From Mesorhizobium sp. (lineage in GTDB: Bacteria > Pseudomonadota > Alphaproteobacteria > Rhizobiales > Rhizobiaceae), in assembly GCA_004020365.1 (NCBI GenBank), contig SAQR01000043.1, positions 1 to 60,271 on the forward strand: a stretch of DNA of 60,271 bases, written 5' to 3'. A program made the position numbers and the translations under genes. Of this stretch, positions 42,888 through 52,589 are shown piece by piece; the first letter of the stretch is position 1; every line of letters begins with the position of its first letter. The notes beneath the pieces are model-generated. The model did not search any database and was not told the origin of the DNA. It saw only the letters and a program-made list of their open reading frames with translations.

Positions 42888-43811
42888 CTAACGCGGCTTC
42901 TCGATCCCCGGAATGCCGCCGATCTGCTCGGCGAGAAAGTCGACCAGCAGCCGGACCCGGGCAATGCCGGCGCGCTCGGGGACGATCAGCAGGCTTAGCG
43001 GAATCGGAGGCGGGGCGTAGCCCGGCAGGATCACTTCCAGCCGGCCGGCGGCGAGGAGATCGTCGACAAGCCAGTGATGGGCAGGTGCGAGACCGCGCCC
43101 AGCGACGAGGGCTTCGCGTGCGGCAAGCCCATGGTCGACCCGAAATCGGCCGCCAAAGGGCACCACATGGCGTTCGCCGCCCGGCCCCTGAAGGGCGAGC
43201 GTGTCGCTTCCCGCGATGTTCGACATCCGGATGCCTTCATGGCCAGGCAGGTCCTGCGGGACAGCCGGTCTGCCCCGCGCCGCCAGATAGGCGGGCGCTG
43301 CCACCAGCAGACGACGGGACTGGCCGAGCGCCCGCAGTTTCATCGAGCTGTCGGTGAGCGGACCGAGGCGAAGCGCGATGTCGACGCCCTCCCGCACAAG
43401 GTCGATGCGCTCGTCGGTGAGGTTGAGATCGACACCGATGTCGGGATAGCGGTCCTGAAAGGCGAAGATCAGCCGGCTGATGTGCAAGACCCCGAGCGCC
43501 GCCGTGCAGGATATCCGGATCGTGCCGGCCGAAGCCCCGCGCGTGCCCCGCGCCTCGTCGCCGGCCTGCTCGACGAGGCGCAGGATCTGGACGCTGTCGG
43601 CATAGTAACGGCTGCCTTCATCGGTCATGGTGACACGCCGGGTGGTCCTGCTGAGCAAGGGCACGCCGATGGCGTCTTCGAGCTCGCGCAAATGCCGTGT
43701 GACCGTCGACTGCCCAACTCCGAGCTCGCGCGCCACCGCCGACAGGCTGCCGCGCTCGGCGACGCGAACGAAGGTGCGCATACGCTCGAGCGTCACATCA
43801 GATCTATCCAT
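42888..43811 (-). CDS. LysR-family transcriptional regulator
   Basis: The 307-residue regulator has the LysR winged helix MRTFVRVAERGSLSAVARELGVGQSTVTRHLRELEDAIG (in parts, residues ~10-50), linker helix and a PBP2 effector domain (GTIRISCTAALGVLHISRLI, DIALRLGPLTDSSMKLRAL). It faces the quinone-oxidoreductase gene across a 93-base gap containing a 14-base palindrome, the usual layout of a LysR protein and its target. Effector unknown. Confidence 0.92.
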   Translation of the reverse strand: MDRSDVTLERMRTFVRVAERGSLSAVARELGVGQSTVTRHLRELEDAIGVPLLSRTTRRVTMTDEGSRYYADSVQILRLVEQAGDEARGTRGASAGTIRISCTAALGVLHISRLIFAFQDRYPDIGVDLNLTDERIDLVREGVDIALRLGPLTDSSMKLRALGQSRRLLVAAPAYLAARGRPAVPQDLPGHEGIRMSNIAGSDTLALQGPGGERHVVPFGGRFRVDHGLAAREALVAGRGLAPAHHWLVDDLLAAGRLEVILPGYAPPPIPLSLLIVPERAGIARVRLLVDFLAEQIGGIPGIEKPR

Positions 43812-43817
43812 TATTCG

Positions 43818-43831
43818 GCATAATCTTATGC
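43818..43831. promoter_or_regulatory. Palindromic candidate LysR operator
   Basis: GCATAATCTTATGC is a palindrome (GCATAA, TC, TTATGC) of 14 bases lying 7 bases upstream of the LysR start codon, within a longer TTATTCGGCATAATC setting. It suits a LysR box and could autoregulate and drive the divergent quinone-oxidoreductase gene. Confidence 0.55.
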
Positions 43832-43904
43832 ATTGCTCAGATGTAGCGGATCATCCCGGGGCTGGCTACCTTCAGCGTCTATCGTCCTTCTTCGGAGTGG
43901 CCCC

Positions 43905-44735
43905 ATGAAAGTCCTGCTTGTTTTTGCTCATCCTGAACCGCGTTCGCTCAACGGCGCATTGCGTGATGTCGCCATCAGGGAACTCGAGGCCCAGGGCCAC
44001 GAGGTGCGGGTGACTGACCTCTATGCCGATGGCTGGAAAGCCGAGGTGGACCGTGCCGACTTTCCGTCGTGGCCGCCCGAAGCACGCTTCCTGCCGGCTG
44101 TGGCCTCTAAAAAAGCCTTTGCGACCAACACGCTGTCCGACGATGTTAAAGCAGAGATCGACAAGCTGCTGTGGGCCGACATGCTGATCCTCCAGTTCCC
44201 GCTATGGTGGTACGCCATGCCGGCGACCCTCAAGGGCTGGGTCGACCGAGTGTACGCCTACGGCTTCGCCTATGGTGTCGGCGAGCATAGCGACAAGCGA
44301 TGGGGTGACCGCTTCGGCGAGGGAACGCTCGCCGGCAAGCGCGCGATGCTGATCGTGACCACCGGCGGCTGGGAGGAGCATTATTCCGCCCGCGGCGTCA
44401 ACGGCCCGATCGACGACCTGCTGTTCCCGATCAATCACGGGATCCTTTACTATCCGGGCTACGACGTGCTGCCGCCGTTCGTCGTCTACAGAGTGGATCG
44501 TTTTGGCGAGGCCGATTTCGAGCCTGTCGCGGAGCGCCTGCGCGAAAGGATGCGGACGCTCGATGCAACCCGGCCGATTCCCTATCGGCAGCAGAATGGC
44601 GGCGACTATCACATCCCGAGCATGCAGCTCCGCCCCGAACTGGGCGATCCCGGCGCCGCAGGTTTCGCGCTTCACGAGGATCGCGCAACCGCGAAATCGG
44701 CGACGCCGCGTTCGACTTTGCGGGACGTGGCCTGA
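43905..44735 (+). CDS. NAD(P)H:quinone oxidoreductase-like flavoprotein
   Basis: The 276-residue protein MKVLLVFAHPEPRSLNGALRDVA... is a flavodoxin-like fold of the NQO/MdaB/KefF family. It has the first FMN/FAD loop AHPEPRSLNGAL, LLWADMLILQFPLWWYAMPATLKGWVDRVYAYGFAYG (in parts, giving the FPLWWYAMPA block) and GKRAMLIVTTGG. It should reduce quinones by two electrons in the cytosol. It is divergent from the LysR gene and likely its target, responding to quinone or electrophile stress. The C-terminal part past ~240 is less conserved. Confidence 0.88.
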   Translation: MKVLLVFAHPEPRSLNGALRDVAIRELEAQGHEVRVTDLYADGWKAEVDRADFPSWPPEARFLPAVASKKAFATNTLSDDVKAEIDKLLWADMLILQFPLWWYAMPATLKGWVDRVYAYGFAYGVGEHSDKRWGDRFGEGTLAGKRAMLIVTTGGWEEHYSARGVNGPIDDLLFPINHGILYYPGYDVLPPFVVYRVDRFGEADFEPVAERLRERMRTLDATRPIPYRQQNGGDYHIPSMQLRPELGDPGAAGFALHEDRATAKSATPRSTLRDVA

Positions 44736-44785
44736 CGCAGGATCCCGAGAAGATCGGGCAAGGCGCCCGAAATCTGTGGGATGAA

Positions 44786-45511
44786 TCAACGACCGGCCCG
44801 GAAGATCGCGACGGCAGCAGCCGTCAGTGCGGCATTGCCTGATGCCGTCGTGCCGTCCGGAAGCTGCCTGCCGTCTTCCAGCCCGACGCGCGTCGACCAG
44901 TTGCGCTCCGCCGCCCTGCGCACGAACGGCCAGACCGTGGCGTCGGCGCCGTGCAGCAGGATGGCGCGACGCAGTCCGGCCCGGTCGAGCACGACGGCGA
45001 TGCCGTCGCAGGCTTCCAGCGCCTCGTCCAGTTCCTGCTCTGAGATCTCGATCAGGATGCGCAGCACCTGGCTGCCATGGTCGAGGCTCACCAGGCGCTC
45101 TGCGTCAGCGACGGAGGCGAGCCCGGCCTCGATGCCGATGCCGCGCTGCCGCAGGCTTTGCATGACCTCGGGCGCGGCTTTTTCGCTCAGATTGACCGAG
45201 GCGTAGTCAGGCAATTCGGTCCAGCCGGTGATCGCGGCAAGTGTGCACTCGTCATCATTCTCGATCCAGGCGCCGGTGGAGACGCCGATCAGCGTTCCAG
45301 GGCAGGCGCGGCGAAGCGCAAGGATGGTGCGGTCCATCGCCGCCGGCGCAAGGCTTTCGCGGCCATCGAGCCCGCGCGCATGGACATGCAACTCGGCCGC
45401 ACCGGCGGCCACGCAGGCGGCGCCGTCACGCGCCATGGTTTCGGGATCGAGTGGCAATTGCGGATGGAAGTCGGCGCTGCGCGCGCCATTGATGCAGCTC
45501 TGGACGATCAT
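44786..45511 (-). CDS. BKACE-family (DUF849) beta-keto acid cleavage enzyme
   Basis: The 241-residue protein MIVQSCINGARSADFHPQLPLDPETMARDG... matches the BKACE/3-keto-5-aminohexanoate cleavage enzyme family. The metal-binding motif ELHVHARGLDG provides His-x-His, and other marks are GVSTGAWI, YASVNLSEKAAPEVM and GLEDGRQLPDG. The family condenses acetyl-CoA with a beta-keto acid and releases acetoacetate. It is short for the family (usually 270-300) but no motif is missing. It lies near dctD with a repeat between, and its partner is unknown. Confidence 0.82.
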   Translation of the reverse strand: MIVQSCINGARSADFHPQLPLDPETMARDGAACVAAGAAELHVHARGLDGRESLAPAAMDRTILALRRACPGTLIGVSTGAWIENDDECTLAAITGWTELPDYASVNLSEKAAPEVMQSLRQRGIGIEAGLASVADAERLVSLDHGSQVLRILIEISEQELDEALEACDGIAVVLDRAGLRRAILLHGADATVWPFVRRAAERNWSTRVGLEDGRQLPDGTTASGNAALTAAAVAIFRAGR

Positions 45512-45617
45512 GGACGTGGCGGCCCGGTTGAATTCCGGCGAATCTAACGCATGATCGCGGAAACAGGAATCGAGTTCTGCCAGGCGGCCGCTTGGTGGTG
45601 AAGAGTCACCGATGTCG

Positions 45618-45793
45618 GCGCTGCCCCTCATTGCCCTGCCGGGCATTTCTCCCCGTAGAACGGGGAGAAAGAAGCCTTCGCCGAAGATTTCGCCAAACAT
45701 CAACGTTGCAGAAGGAGCGCTGAGGTTGAAGCCAGCCCCCTTCTCCCCGTCACTATACGGGAGAATCCCGGCAGGGGGATGAGGGGCAGCGCC
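45618..45793. repeat. Inverted pair of palindromic repeats between BKACE and dctD
   Basis: Two units face each other: GCGCTGCCCCTCATT..TCTCCCCGTAGAACGGGGAGA in the first and CTTCTCCCCG..CGGGAGAATCCCGGC with GGATGAGGGGCAGCGCC in the second. It is the same element as at 18386 and 25637. The gap between the BKACE start and the dctD stop (45512-45806) contains nothing else I can support. Confidence 0.85.
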
Positions 45794-45806
45794 GACATTG
45801 GTCCCC

Positions 45807-47162
45807 TTACCTCGAAAACTCGCTGCGCACGATGCCGTGGCGCTGGAGCTTGTCATAAAAGGTCTTGCGCGGAATCCCCAGCGCTTCGATCGTGCGCCTG
45901 ACGTCGCCTTCGTTGCGGTTAAGCGTCTCGCGGATGATGTCGGCCTCGTAGCGCTCCAGCCGCTCCGGCAGCTTCATGGCGGCGTCCGGCTGGGCTGGGA
46001 CAGGGGATGGCGCTCCAGCGTCTTCCTCCAGTCCAAGCACAAAGCGTTCGGCGAAATGCGCGAGCTCGCGTACATTGCCCGGCCAGTCATGGTCGCTGAG
46101 ATGGCGGTGCACCGCGGCCGGCACCGCCGGCAGCGGACGCCGGAAGCGGGCGGCGGCGCGCTCGGCGAAGTAGAAGAACAGCAGGGCGACATCGTCGCGG
46201 CGCTCGCGCAGCGGCGGAATGGAGATCGTCACCACGTTGAGCCGGTAATAAAGATCCTCGCGGAAAGCGCCGCGCTGGCGAGGATCGCCGAGATCGACCT
46301 TGGCGGCGGCAACGACGCGCAGGTCGACCGGCCGCATTTCGTTGGTGCCGAGCGGGGTGACCTCGCGCATTTCCAGGACGCGCAGCATCTGCACCTGTGT
46401 CGAGACCGGCATGCTTTCGATCTCGTCGAGGAACAGCGTGCCGCCGCTGGCGTGCTCGATACGGCCGATCCGCTTCTTCTGCGCCCCGGTGAAGGCGCCG
46501 GCCTCGTGGCCGAACAACTCGCTCTCGATGACCGTCTCGGGCAGCGTGCCGCAGTTCAGCGCGACGAAATTGCCCTTGGCGCGGCGACTCCAGCGATGCA
46601 AAAGGCTGGCTACCACTTCCTTGCCGGAGCCGGTTTCGCCGGTCACCAGCACATCGACATCGGTGTCGGCGATCTGGCGCAGCGTGCGGCGCAGCCTTTC
46701 CATCGCCGGCGTCTGGCCGATCAGCGGCAGGCCGTCCTGCGCCTCTCCGGCCGCCTCGCGCAAGGCGCGGTTCTCGATCACCAGACGGCGCTTTTCCGCG
46801 GCGCGGCGCACGCTCTGCACCAGCCGGTCGGCGGCGAAGGGTTTTGTGATGAAGTCGTAGGCGCCGTCCTTGATCGCCTTGACGGCAACCGCGATGTCGC
46901 CATGCCCGGTGACGAGGATGACCGGAATGTCCGGGTCCAGCCGCAGGATGCGGTCGAAAAGCTGCAAGCCGTCGATCTCAGGCATGCGGATATCCGACAC
47001 CACCACGCCGGCAAAGCCGGTGTCGAGCGTGGCCAGCGCCTCGGCCGCCACCGAAAAGGCCGAGACCGAAAAGCCGGCAAGCTCCAGCGTCTGCGCGGTA
47101 GCCCTAAGGAGATCGCTGTCGTCATCGACCAGGATGACCGGCGCGGCGTTGTCGTTCGTCAT
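45807..47162 (-). CDS. dctD: C4-dicarboxylate response regulator (sigma-54 activator)
   Basis: The 451-residue regulator has a receiver domain with the phosphorylated Asp57 ([13 protein letters not shown]), an AAA+ sigma-54 activation domain (Walker [10 protein letters not shown], the sigma-54-contacting [12 protein letters not shown], Walker [12 protein letters not shown]) and a Fis-type C-terminal helix-turn-helix ([25 protein letters not shown], in parts). It activates dctA from upstream sites. It is encoded after dctB with a 13-base gap, and the pair is divergent from dctA. A long frame on the opposite strand (45798-47204) is its shadow. Confidence 0.95.
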   Translation of the reverse strand: MTNDNAAPVILVDDDSDLLRATAQTLELAGFSVSAFSVAAEALATLDTGFAGVVVSDIRMPEIDGLQLFDRILRLDPDIPVILVTGHGDIAVAVKAIKDGAYDFITKPFAADRLVQSVRRAAEKRRLVIENRALREAAGEAQDGLPLIGQTPAMERLRRTLRQIADTDVDVLVTGETGSGKEVVASLLHRWSRRAKGNFVALNCGTLPETVIESELFGHEAGAFTGAQKKRIGRIEHASGGTLFLDEIESMPVSTQVQMLRVLEMREVTPLGTNEMRPVDLRVVAAAKVDLGDPRQRGAFREDLYYRLNVVTISIPPLRERRDDVALLFFYFAERAAARFRRPLPAVPAAVHRHLSDHDWPGNVRELAHFAERFVLGLEEDAGAPSPVPAQPDAAMKLPERLERYEADIIRETLNRNEGDVRRTIEALGIPRKTFYDKLQRHGIVRSEFSR

Positions 47163-47175
47163 GCTGCCTTGGCCA

Positions 47176-49050
47176 CTATGCTGCTTTCAAGAGATGGATG
47201 GTGAAGCGGGTGCCGCTGCCGTCGCTCGAAACCTCGATGCGTCCGCCGTAGTCGGCGACGATATCCTTCGAGATGACAAGGCCAAGACCAAGGCCTTTTT
47301 CCTTGGATGTGTTGAACGGCGTGAACAGCGATTTGAGAATCCCTGGCGGAATGCCAGGTCCGTTATCGGACACGCCGACCGACACGCCGTCCGCGGTCTC
47401 CTCGACCGAAACCCGCACATGAGCGTCGTTGCGGCCGTCCAGCGCTTCAAGCGCGTTCTGGAAGAGGTTGATCAGCACCTGTTCGAGCCGGACCCGATTG
47501 CCCATGACCTTGAGGCTCGGCGATGGCAGGTCGATCGCCAGTGCGTCGAGCCGGCCGGCAAAGCGGCTTCTCAACAGCACGACGGCGCCTTCGATGACAC
47601 CGCGCAGTTCGACCGGCTCGGCGGCGGTGCGGCCCTTGCGGGCAAAGGCCTTCAATTCTTCGGTGATGGTGCCGATGCGCTCGGTCAGTGCTGCGATGGC
47701 GCCGAGGTTTTCCTCGGCGGGCGCGGTCTGCTTCCTGTCGAGGAAGACGCGCGCGTTGTCGGCATAGGCGCGTATGGTGGCAACCGGCTGGTTGATCTCA
47801 TGGGCGACGCCGGCGGCGACCTGGCCGAGGATGGCGAGGCGGTTGGCCTGGACCAGATCCTGCTGCACCACCTGCAGCTTGGCTTCCGTGCTGCGATGGT
47901 CTGATATCTCGGCCTGCAGCCGGTCGCGGGCGCGGCTCAGATCCTCGGTCCGTTCGACGACGCGGCGTTCGAGTTCGGTGCGCGCCGCCTGTTCGGCGGC
48001 GATCCGCATTTGTCCCGACTGCCGGCGCCACAACAGATACGCAGCAAGGCCGAGCAACGGGACCAACACGCCGAGCGCAAGGAGCCGCATTTCACGGGCC
48101 GCGGCGGCGAGCGGCGCCTCGGCCGGAACGAGATAGTCGAGCCGCCAGGGGGTCGAGGGAACCGGGGCTGAAAGCCGGAGATATTCCGCGTCGCTGCCGC
48201 CGGGCGTCACCGCGTGGACGATGGATGTATCCGGGCCGAGCGCCTGCGGGCGGGTGATCGGCAACGGCATCAGCGGTGCATCGCCGAACTGCTGGCTGTT
48301 CTGGATGGCGGCAAGATCAGACGCGGCAAGCGGCGCCGTCGTCATGAAGCGCCAGGACCGCACGCTGGTGATCAGGACGATGCCACGCTCGTCGCTGACA
48401 TAGGCAGGGCGGTTCACCTCGTGCCAGTCGGCCTCGAGCTGATCGAACTCCGCCTTGACGACGACGACGCCGAGCGGTGCGGCAGCATCGCCGACGCGGC
48501 GCGAGATGTAGAGGCCTGGGCGTTTGCTGACATTGCCGAGCGCGAAATATTCGGCAGTTCCGGATTGCATCGCCGCGGAGAAATAGTCGCGGAACCGGTA
48601 GTCGTTGCCGACAAAGCTGATCGGGTCGCGCCAGTTGCTGGAGGCGATGGCCAGCCCGTCGGTGCCGATGACATAGAGTACCGAGGCCTTGGTGCCGGAG
48701 ACCAGCCCTTCAAGCTTGCGATTCAGCACATCGATTGCAGCAGCACTTTTCTGCGCCAGCGCGTCGCGCACCTGCTGGTCTTCCGACAAAAGCAGGGGCA
48801 GGGCGCGCGGGCTTTCCAGAACGGCGCGCAATAGCGCGACCTTCAGATTGGCGTCGGTGCGGCCCTGCGCCGCCAGTCCCCTGAGCTCCGTGGTGCGGCC
48901 ATAGAGACCGGCGCCGTAAAGTGCGGCCGTGGCCGTCGCAAGGGCGATGGCCGCAAACAGCAGCCAGGCACGGCGCGCTCGCCTGCCGAGATGCTCGGGC
49001 GTCGACGGCAAGGCAGCGGCGGGGCGTTGCAGCATCGCCCATTTGTGCAT
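47176..49050 (-). CDS. dctB: C4-dicarboxylate sensor histidine kinase
   Basis: The 624-residue membrane kinase has two TM segments (residues ~25-47 and ~315-335) flanking a periplasmic sensor (Cache) domain, a coiled-coil linker ([22 protein letters not shown], in parts), the HisKA box with His417 in [18 protein letters not shown], and an HATPase domain ([33 protein letters not shown]). It senses succinate, fumarate and malate and phosphorylates DctD. The start is uncertain: 49050 (MHKWAMLQ) or 49035 (MLQRPAA); no clear Shine-Dalgarno is seen. An upstream inverted repeat overlaps the start. Confidence 0.94.
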   Translation of the reverse strand: MHKWAMLQRPAAALPSTPEHLGRRARRAWLLFAAIALATATAALYGAGLYGRTTELRGLAAQGRTDANLKVALLRAVLESPRALPLLLSEDQQVRDALAQKSAAAIDVLNRKLEGLVSGTKASVLYVIGTDGLAIASSNWRDPISFVGNDYRFRDYFSAAMQSGTAEYFALGNVSKRPGLYISRRVGDAAAPLGVVVVKAEFDQLEADWHEVNRPAYVSDERGIVLITSVRSWRFMTTAPLAASDLAAIQNSQQFGDAPLMPLPITRPQALGPDTSIVHAVTPGGSDAEYLRLSAPVPSTPWRLDYLVPAEAPLAAAAREMRLLALGVLVPLLGLAAYLLWRRQSGQMRIAAEQAARTELERRVVERTEDLSRARDRLQAEISDHRSTEAKLQVVQQDLVQANRLAILGQVAAGVAHEINQPVATIRAYADNARVFLDRKQTAPAEENLGAIAALTERIGTITEELKAFARKGRTAAEPVELRGVIEGAVVLLRSRFAGRLDALAIDLPSPSLKVMGNRVRLEQVLINLFQNALEALDGRNDAHVRVSVEETADGVSVGVSDNGPGIPPGILKSLFTPFNTSKEKGLGLGLVISKDIVADYGGRIEVSSDGSGTRFTIHLLKAA

Positions 49051-49106
49051 GATTTCGCACAAAGCACAATTCGGCCATGCGAACATCCGCACTTTCCGCG
49101 TGTGCG
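49042..49106. promoter_or_regulatory. Two inverted repeats, candidate DctD upstream activating sites
   Basis: TTTGTGC (49042-49048) and GCACAAA (49057-49063) form one inverted repeat with an 8-base spacer. CGCAC (49088-49092) and GTGCG (49102-49106) form a second with a 9-base spacer. They lie 63-143 bases before the sigma-54 promoter of dctA, where DctD activating sites are expected. The first overlaps the dctB start region. Confidence 0.55.
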
Positions 49107-49168
49107 ATACGAACCGTCAGTTCTGGAATACTCAATAAAATCAAAGGGAGAGGCTCTTTTCCGCGCAC

Positions 49169-49185
49169 TTGGCACGGCAGTTGCA
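49169..49185 (+). promoter_or_regulatory. Sigma-54 promoter of dctA
   Basis: TTGGCACGGCAGTTGCA matches the sigma-54 consensus (TGGCAC, 5 bases, TTGCA) exactly, with GG at -24 and GC at -12. Transcription should start near 49195, leaving an ~80-base leader before dctA. This agrees with activation by DctD encoded divergently. Confidence 0.92.
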
Positions 49186-49276
49186 AACACGACTTCAGCG
49201 GTCGCGAGGCTGCTGGGGGTCAAATGCAAACGCTCCGGGAGGTCGAGCTTTCGATCGGAGCACATTGGAGGACGTC

Positions 49277-50608
49277 ATGCAGACAGCATTCGCTGCCGCC
49301 GAGCCGCGCGGCAAACTTCCGTTCTACCGGCATCTCTATGTGCAGGTGTTGGCGGCGATCGCCGCCGGCGTGCTGCTCGGCCACTTCTATCCCGAAATCG
49401 GTGAGGCGATGAAGCCGTTCGGCGACGCCTTCATCAAGCTGGTGAAGATGGTGATCGCGCCGGTGATCTTCCTGACGGTGGCGACCGGCATCGCCGGCGT
49501 TTCCGACCTGCAGAAGGTGGGCCGCGTCGCCGGCAAGGCGATGATCTACTTCCTGGCATTCTCGACGCTGGCGCTGGTCGTCGGCCTCGTCGTCTCGAAC
49601 GTCGTCCAGCCGGGCGCCGGCATGCATATCGATCCGGCCACGCTCGATGCCACAAAGGTGGCGACCTACACCGAAAAAGCGCACGACACCAGCATCGTCG
49701 GCTTCCTGATGAACATCATCCCCGACACTATCATCGGCGCTTTCGCAAAGGGCGACATCCTGCAAGTGCTGTTCTTTTCGGTGCTGTTCGGGCTCGCTCT
49801 TGCCGCGGTCGGCGATCGCGGCCGCCCGGTCGTCGATTTCCTGCAGGCATTGACCACGCCGATCTTCCGCCTCGTCGCCATCCTGATGAAGGCCGCGCCG
49901 ATCGGCGCTTTCGGCGCCATGGCCTTCACCATCGGAAAATACGGCATCGGCTCGATCGCCAACCTCGCCATGCTGATCGGCACCTTCTACCTGACCTCGC
50001 TGCTGTTCGTGCTGGTGGTGCTCGGCGCGGTCGCCCGCTACAACGGCTTCTCGATCCTGGCGCTGATCCGCTACGTCAAGGAAGAGTTGCTGCTAGTGCT
50101 CGGCACCTCGTCCTCGGAAGCGGCACTGCCGGGCCTGATGGCCAAGATGGAGCGCGCCGGCTGCAACCGCTCGGTGGTCGGGCTGGTCGTTCCAACCGGC
50201 TATTCCTTCAATCTCGACGGCACCAACATCTACATGACGCTGGCCGCGCTGTTCATCGCCCAGGCGACCGACACGCCGCTCACCCTCGGCGACCAGATCC
50301 TGCTCCTCTCCGTCGCCATGCTGAGCTCCAAGGGCGCCGCCGGCATCACCGGCGCCGGCTTCATCACGCTGGCCGCGACGCTCTTGGTCGTGCCCGCAGT
50401 GCCGGTCGCCGGAATGGCGCTGATTCTCGGCGTCGACCGCTTCATGTCGGAATGCCGGGCGCTGACCAACTTCATCGGCAATGCGGTGGCGACCGTGGTC
50501 GTGGCGCGCTGGGAAGGGGAACTCGACCAGACCAGGTTCGCTGCCGCGATGGCCGGCGATTTGCCGGAGGAAGCCGACCTGTCGCTGCCGGGGCTGCAGC
50601 CCGCGTGA
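49277..50608 (+). CDS. dctA: C4-dicarboxylate transport protein
   Basis: The 443-residue DAACS-family transporter has about eight hydrophobic helices, with [44 protein letters not shown] (the serine-rich re-entrant loop), [25 protein letters not shown], and [21 protein letters not shown] (each quoted in part). It imports succinate, fumarate and malate with protons, the carbon supply of bacteroids in rhizobia. GGAGGA precedes ATG 49277. It is controlled by the sigma-54 promoter at 49169 and DctBD. A strong hairpin follows. Confidence 0.96.
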   Translation: MQTAFAAAEPRGKLPFYRHLYVQVLAAIAAGVLLGHFYPEIGEAMKPFGDAFIKLVKMVIAPVIFLTVATGIAGVSDLQKVGRVAGKAMIYFLAFSTLALVVGLVVSNVVQPGAGMHIDPATLDATKVATYTEKAHDTSIVGFLMNIIPDTIIGAFAKGDILQVLFFSVLFGLALAAVGDRGRPVVDFLQALTTPIFRLVAILMKAAPIGAFGAMAFTIGKYGIGSIANLAMLIGTFYLTSLLFVLVVLGAVARYNGFSILALIRYVKEELLLVLGTSSSEAALPGLMAKMERAGCNRSVVGLVVPTGYSFNLDGTNIYMTLAALFIAQATDTPLTLGDQILLLSVAMLSSKGAAGITGAGFITLAATLLVVPAVPVAGMALILGVDRFMSECRALTNFIGNAVATVVVARWEGELDQTRFAAAMAGDLPEEADLSLPGLQPA

Positions 50609-50628
50609 CTATTCAGGCTGCACGATCA

Positions 50629-50662
50629 TATCCCGAAGCCGGCTGCCGCTGGCTTCGGGATA
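50629..50662 (+). terminator. Hairpin after dctA
   Basis: TATCCCGAAGCC (50629-50640) and GGCTTCGGGATA (50651-50662) are exact reverse complements with a 10-base loop, 20 bases after the dctA stop. There is no T-run; it is a stable 3' hairpin. Confidence 0.7.
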
Positions 50663-51072
50663 GAAGCCGCCAACCTCCAACATCTGCGATTATCCACAGT
50701 CCACGCCGCTGCGCGCTGCCTCAGATGTAACAGGCTTGTGAGCCTTGTTTCGGGGTGCGGGGCTTGTTCCAGCCGTATTTGAAGGTCAGTATCCGTCATG
50801 CCTTCAAGGCGCCCGTCCACCTCGATCCCGACCTGATCGCGACCGAAGGGCGAGACATTTCCGTCGGGCTCGGTTGCGACCGGCCGAAAACCGTCGGAGC
50901 TTTTGCTGCCGCTGACCCACGCTCTTGACCAAGGCGGCAGCCCTCGAAGGCGAGCCCGTCTCCTGATGGAGAGCCGCAGGCTATTCCTCAGGAACTCGTC
51001 GGACACTTGAAGAGGGGGCAGGCCCGTGAGCGGGCTTTGCCGAAACCAAAGCAAGATGCGAGGTCAAACGCG
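50663..51072 (+). other. Gap between dctA and the glycosyltransferase gene
   Basis: The 410 bases hold no complete gene. Between about 50785 and 50929 a plus-strand frame reads KVSIRHAFKAPVHLDPDLIA and GLGCDRPKTVGAF before a stop, which looks coding-like but has no start and no family; it may be a remnant. Minus-strand frames here (50626-51054) have unnatural composition. Confidence 0.4.
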
Positions 51073-52137
51073 ATGCAGTCTGTCCCGAGGATTCCGGTAT
51101 CCATCATCATTCCGAACTACAATTACGCGCGTTTCCTCAAACGCAGCATCGACAGCGCCCTCGAGCAGGACTACGCGGATGTCGAAGTCATCGTCGTCGA
51201 CGATGCCTCCCAGGACAATTCCACGACAATCATGGCATCATATGGGGACAGGATCCTCGCCTGCCCGCGCGCGCAAAATGGCGGGCATGCGGCGGCGTTC
51301 AACACCGGGTTTGCGGCAAGCTCGGGCAAGATCGTCCTGTTCCTCGACGCCGACGACTTTCTCTATCCGACCGCCGTTTCCAGGATCGTCGACACCTGGG
51401 ATGCGGCAACCGCCCAGGTGCAGTCCAGGCTGCATATCGTCGACGAACGACAACGCATCAAGGATGTCTTTCCGCCGCCCGAACTGCCCTTTGACAGCGG
51501 TGATGTCATGCCGAAACTGCTGCACAAGGGCCGCTACCAGACAACTGTGACCAGCGGGCTGGCCTTTGACCGCTCAACCCTCGAATCGATCATGCCTATA
51601 CCGGAGGCGGAGTTCCGCCAGGGCGCCGATGGCTACCTTGCAACGCTGGCGCCCATGTACGGACACGTCCAGTCCATCGACGAATGCGTCGGCGCCTACC
51701 GGATTCACGGCGCCAACCATTCGGTGTTCGGTGAAAAGCTCGCCGAGCGGGCACGCTGGCGGGTAACCCACGATTTCCGCCGTATGCAGGCGCTGTCGGA
51801 CCAAGCCTCCGGGATCGGCCTGACCATCGTGCCGTCGGAGGCTGTCCGCCACGATCCGGTCCACCTGGAAGAGCGGTTGGCGTCGCTGTGCGCAGACAAG
51901 CGCCGGCACCCCGTGGCCAATGATTCCCGGCTGGCGCTCGGAGCGGCGGGCGCCGTTGCCAGCCTCGAAATGACCGCGTCGCTGCGCCGGCGCGCCGTCC
52001 TTGCCGCCTGGTTCCTGTCGGTCGGGGTGTTGCCGCGGAAAATGGCGACGGCGGTGCTGTCGTGGAAGCTCGACGCATCGTCGAGACCGGCATTCCTCAG
52101 CCGTCTGTCGAAGACGATTCGCCACGCCATGGGGTAG
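51073..52137 (+). CDS. Family 2 glycosyltransferase
   Basis: The 354-residue GT-A fold enzyme begins MQSVPRIPVSIIIPNYNYARFLKRSIDS, has VIVVDDASQDNS (nucleotide-binding Asp), NTGFAASSGKIVLFLDADD (DxD metal motif DADD) and the acceptor-region RIHGANHS. The C-terminal ~120 residues are helical (LRRRAVLAAWFLSVG may be membrane-associated). It transfers a sugar to a cell-surface polysaccharide or lipid. ATG 51073 follows a GAGG; no polysaccharide cluster surrounds it. Confidence 0.88.
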   Translation: MQSVPRIPVSIIIPNYNYARFLKRSIDSALEQDYADVEVIVVDDASQDNSTTIMASYGDRILACPRAQNGGHAAAFNTGFAASSGKIVLFLDADDFLYPTAVSRIVDTWDAATAQVQSRLHIVDERQRIKDVFPPPELPFDSGDVMPKLLHKGRYQTTVTSGLAFDRSTLESIMPIPEAEFRQGADGYLATLAPMYGHVQSIDECVGAYRIHGANHSVFGEKLAERARWRVTHDFRRMQALSDQASGIGLTIVPSEAVRHDPVHLEERLASLCADKRRHPVANDSRLALGAAGAVASLEMTASLRRRAVLAAWFLSVGVLPRKMATAVLSWKLDASSRPAFLSRLSKTIRHAMG

Positions 52138-52236
52138 CGCGACGCTGTGTCACTAGCTCTGCTAGGTATTCGGTCCGGGTCCGGCAATCCAATAAAACTA
52201 AGGGACATGGCGGCCCAAACCGAAGGATAATCAACC

Positions 52237-52572
52237 ATGACCTCTTATGAGCCGAAAAGGCCGATCGAGCGCTGCCCCTTCCATCCCGGCGCGCTTCTCG
52301 ATGACATTATTCCCGCAACCGGCAAAACCAAGGTGGAAATCGCTAACCTGCTCGGGATCTCGCGCCAGCAGCTTTACGACATCATCCGTGAGAAGAAGCC
52401 GGTGTCGCCGACTGTCGCCGCTCGTCTTGGAAAGATGTTCGGCGACAGCGCCGCGATCTGGCTCAGGATGCAGGCCGCCTATGATGCGTGGCGCGCGGAG
52501 CGCGAGGTCGACGTCAGCGCCATCCGCTGCCTGAGATGCAATAGATCGGCCGAACCGCCGAGGCTCTCATAA
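52237..52572 (+). CDS. higA: HigA-family addiction-module antitoxin (orphan)
   Basis: The 111-residue protein has CPFHPGALLDDIIPATGKTKVEIANLLGISRQQLYDIIREKKPVSP (in parts), an XRE helix-turn-helix that is typical of HigA (HPGxxL start and LGISRQQLYDII recognition helix). An AAGGA Shine-Dalgarno precedes the ATG. The partner toxin higB normally lies immediately upstream. The 100 bases before it contain no such gene, and the next gene after is DUF982, so this is an orphan. It would bind DNA as a dimer. The C-terminal cysteine pair CLRCN is uncommon. Confidence 0.85.
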   Translation: MTSYEPKRPIERCPFHPGALLDDIIPATGKTKVEIANLLGISRQQLYDIIREKKPVSPTVAARLGKMFGDSAAIWLRMQAAYDAWRAEREVDVSAIRCLRCNRSAEPPRLS

Positions 52573-52589
52573 ATCGATCACGGTCCCGC

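Noticed and set aside
45798-47204. 468-codon plus-strand frame over dctD
   Set aside because: Antisense shadow of a strongly conserved response regulator.
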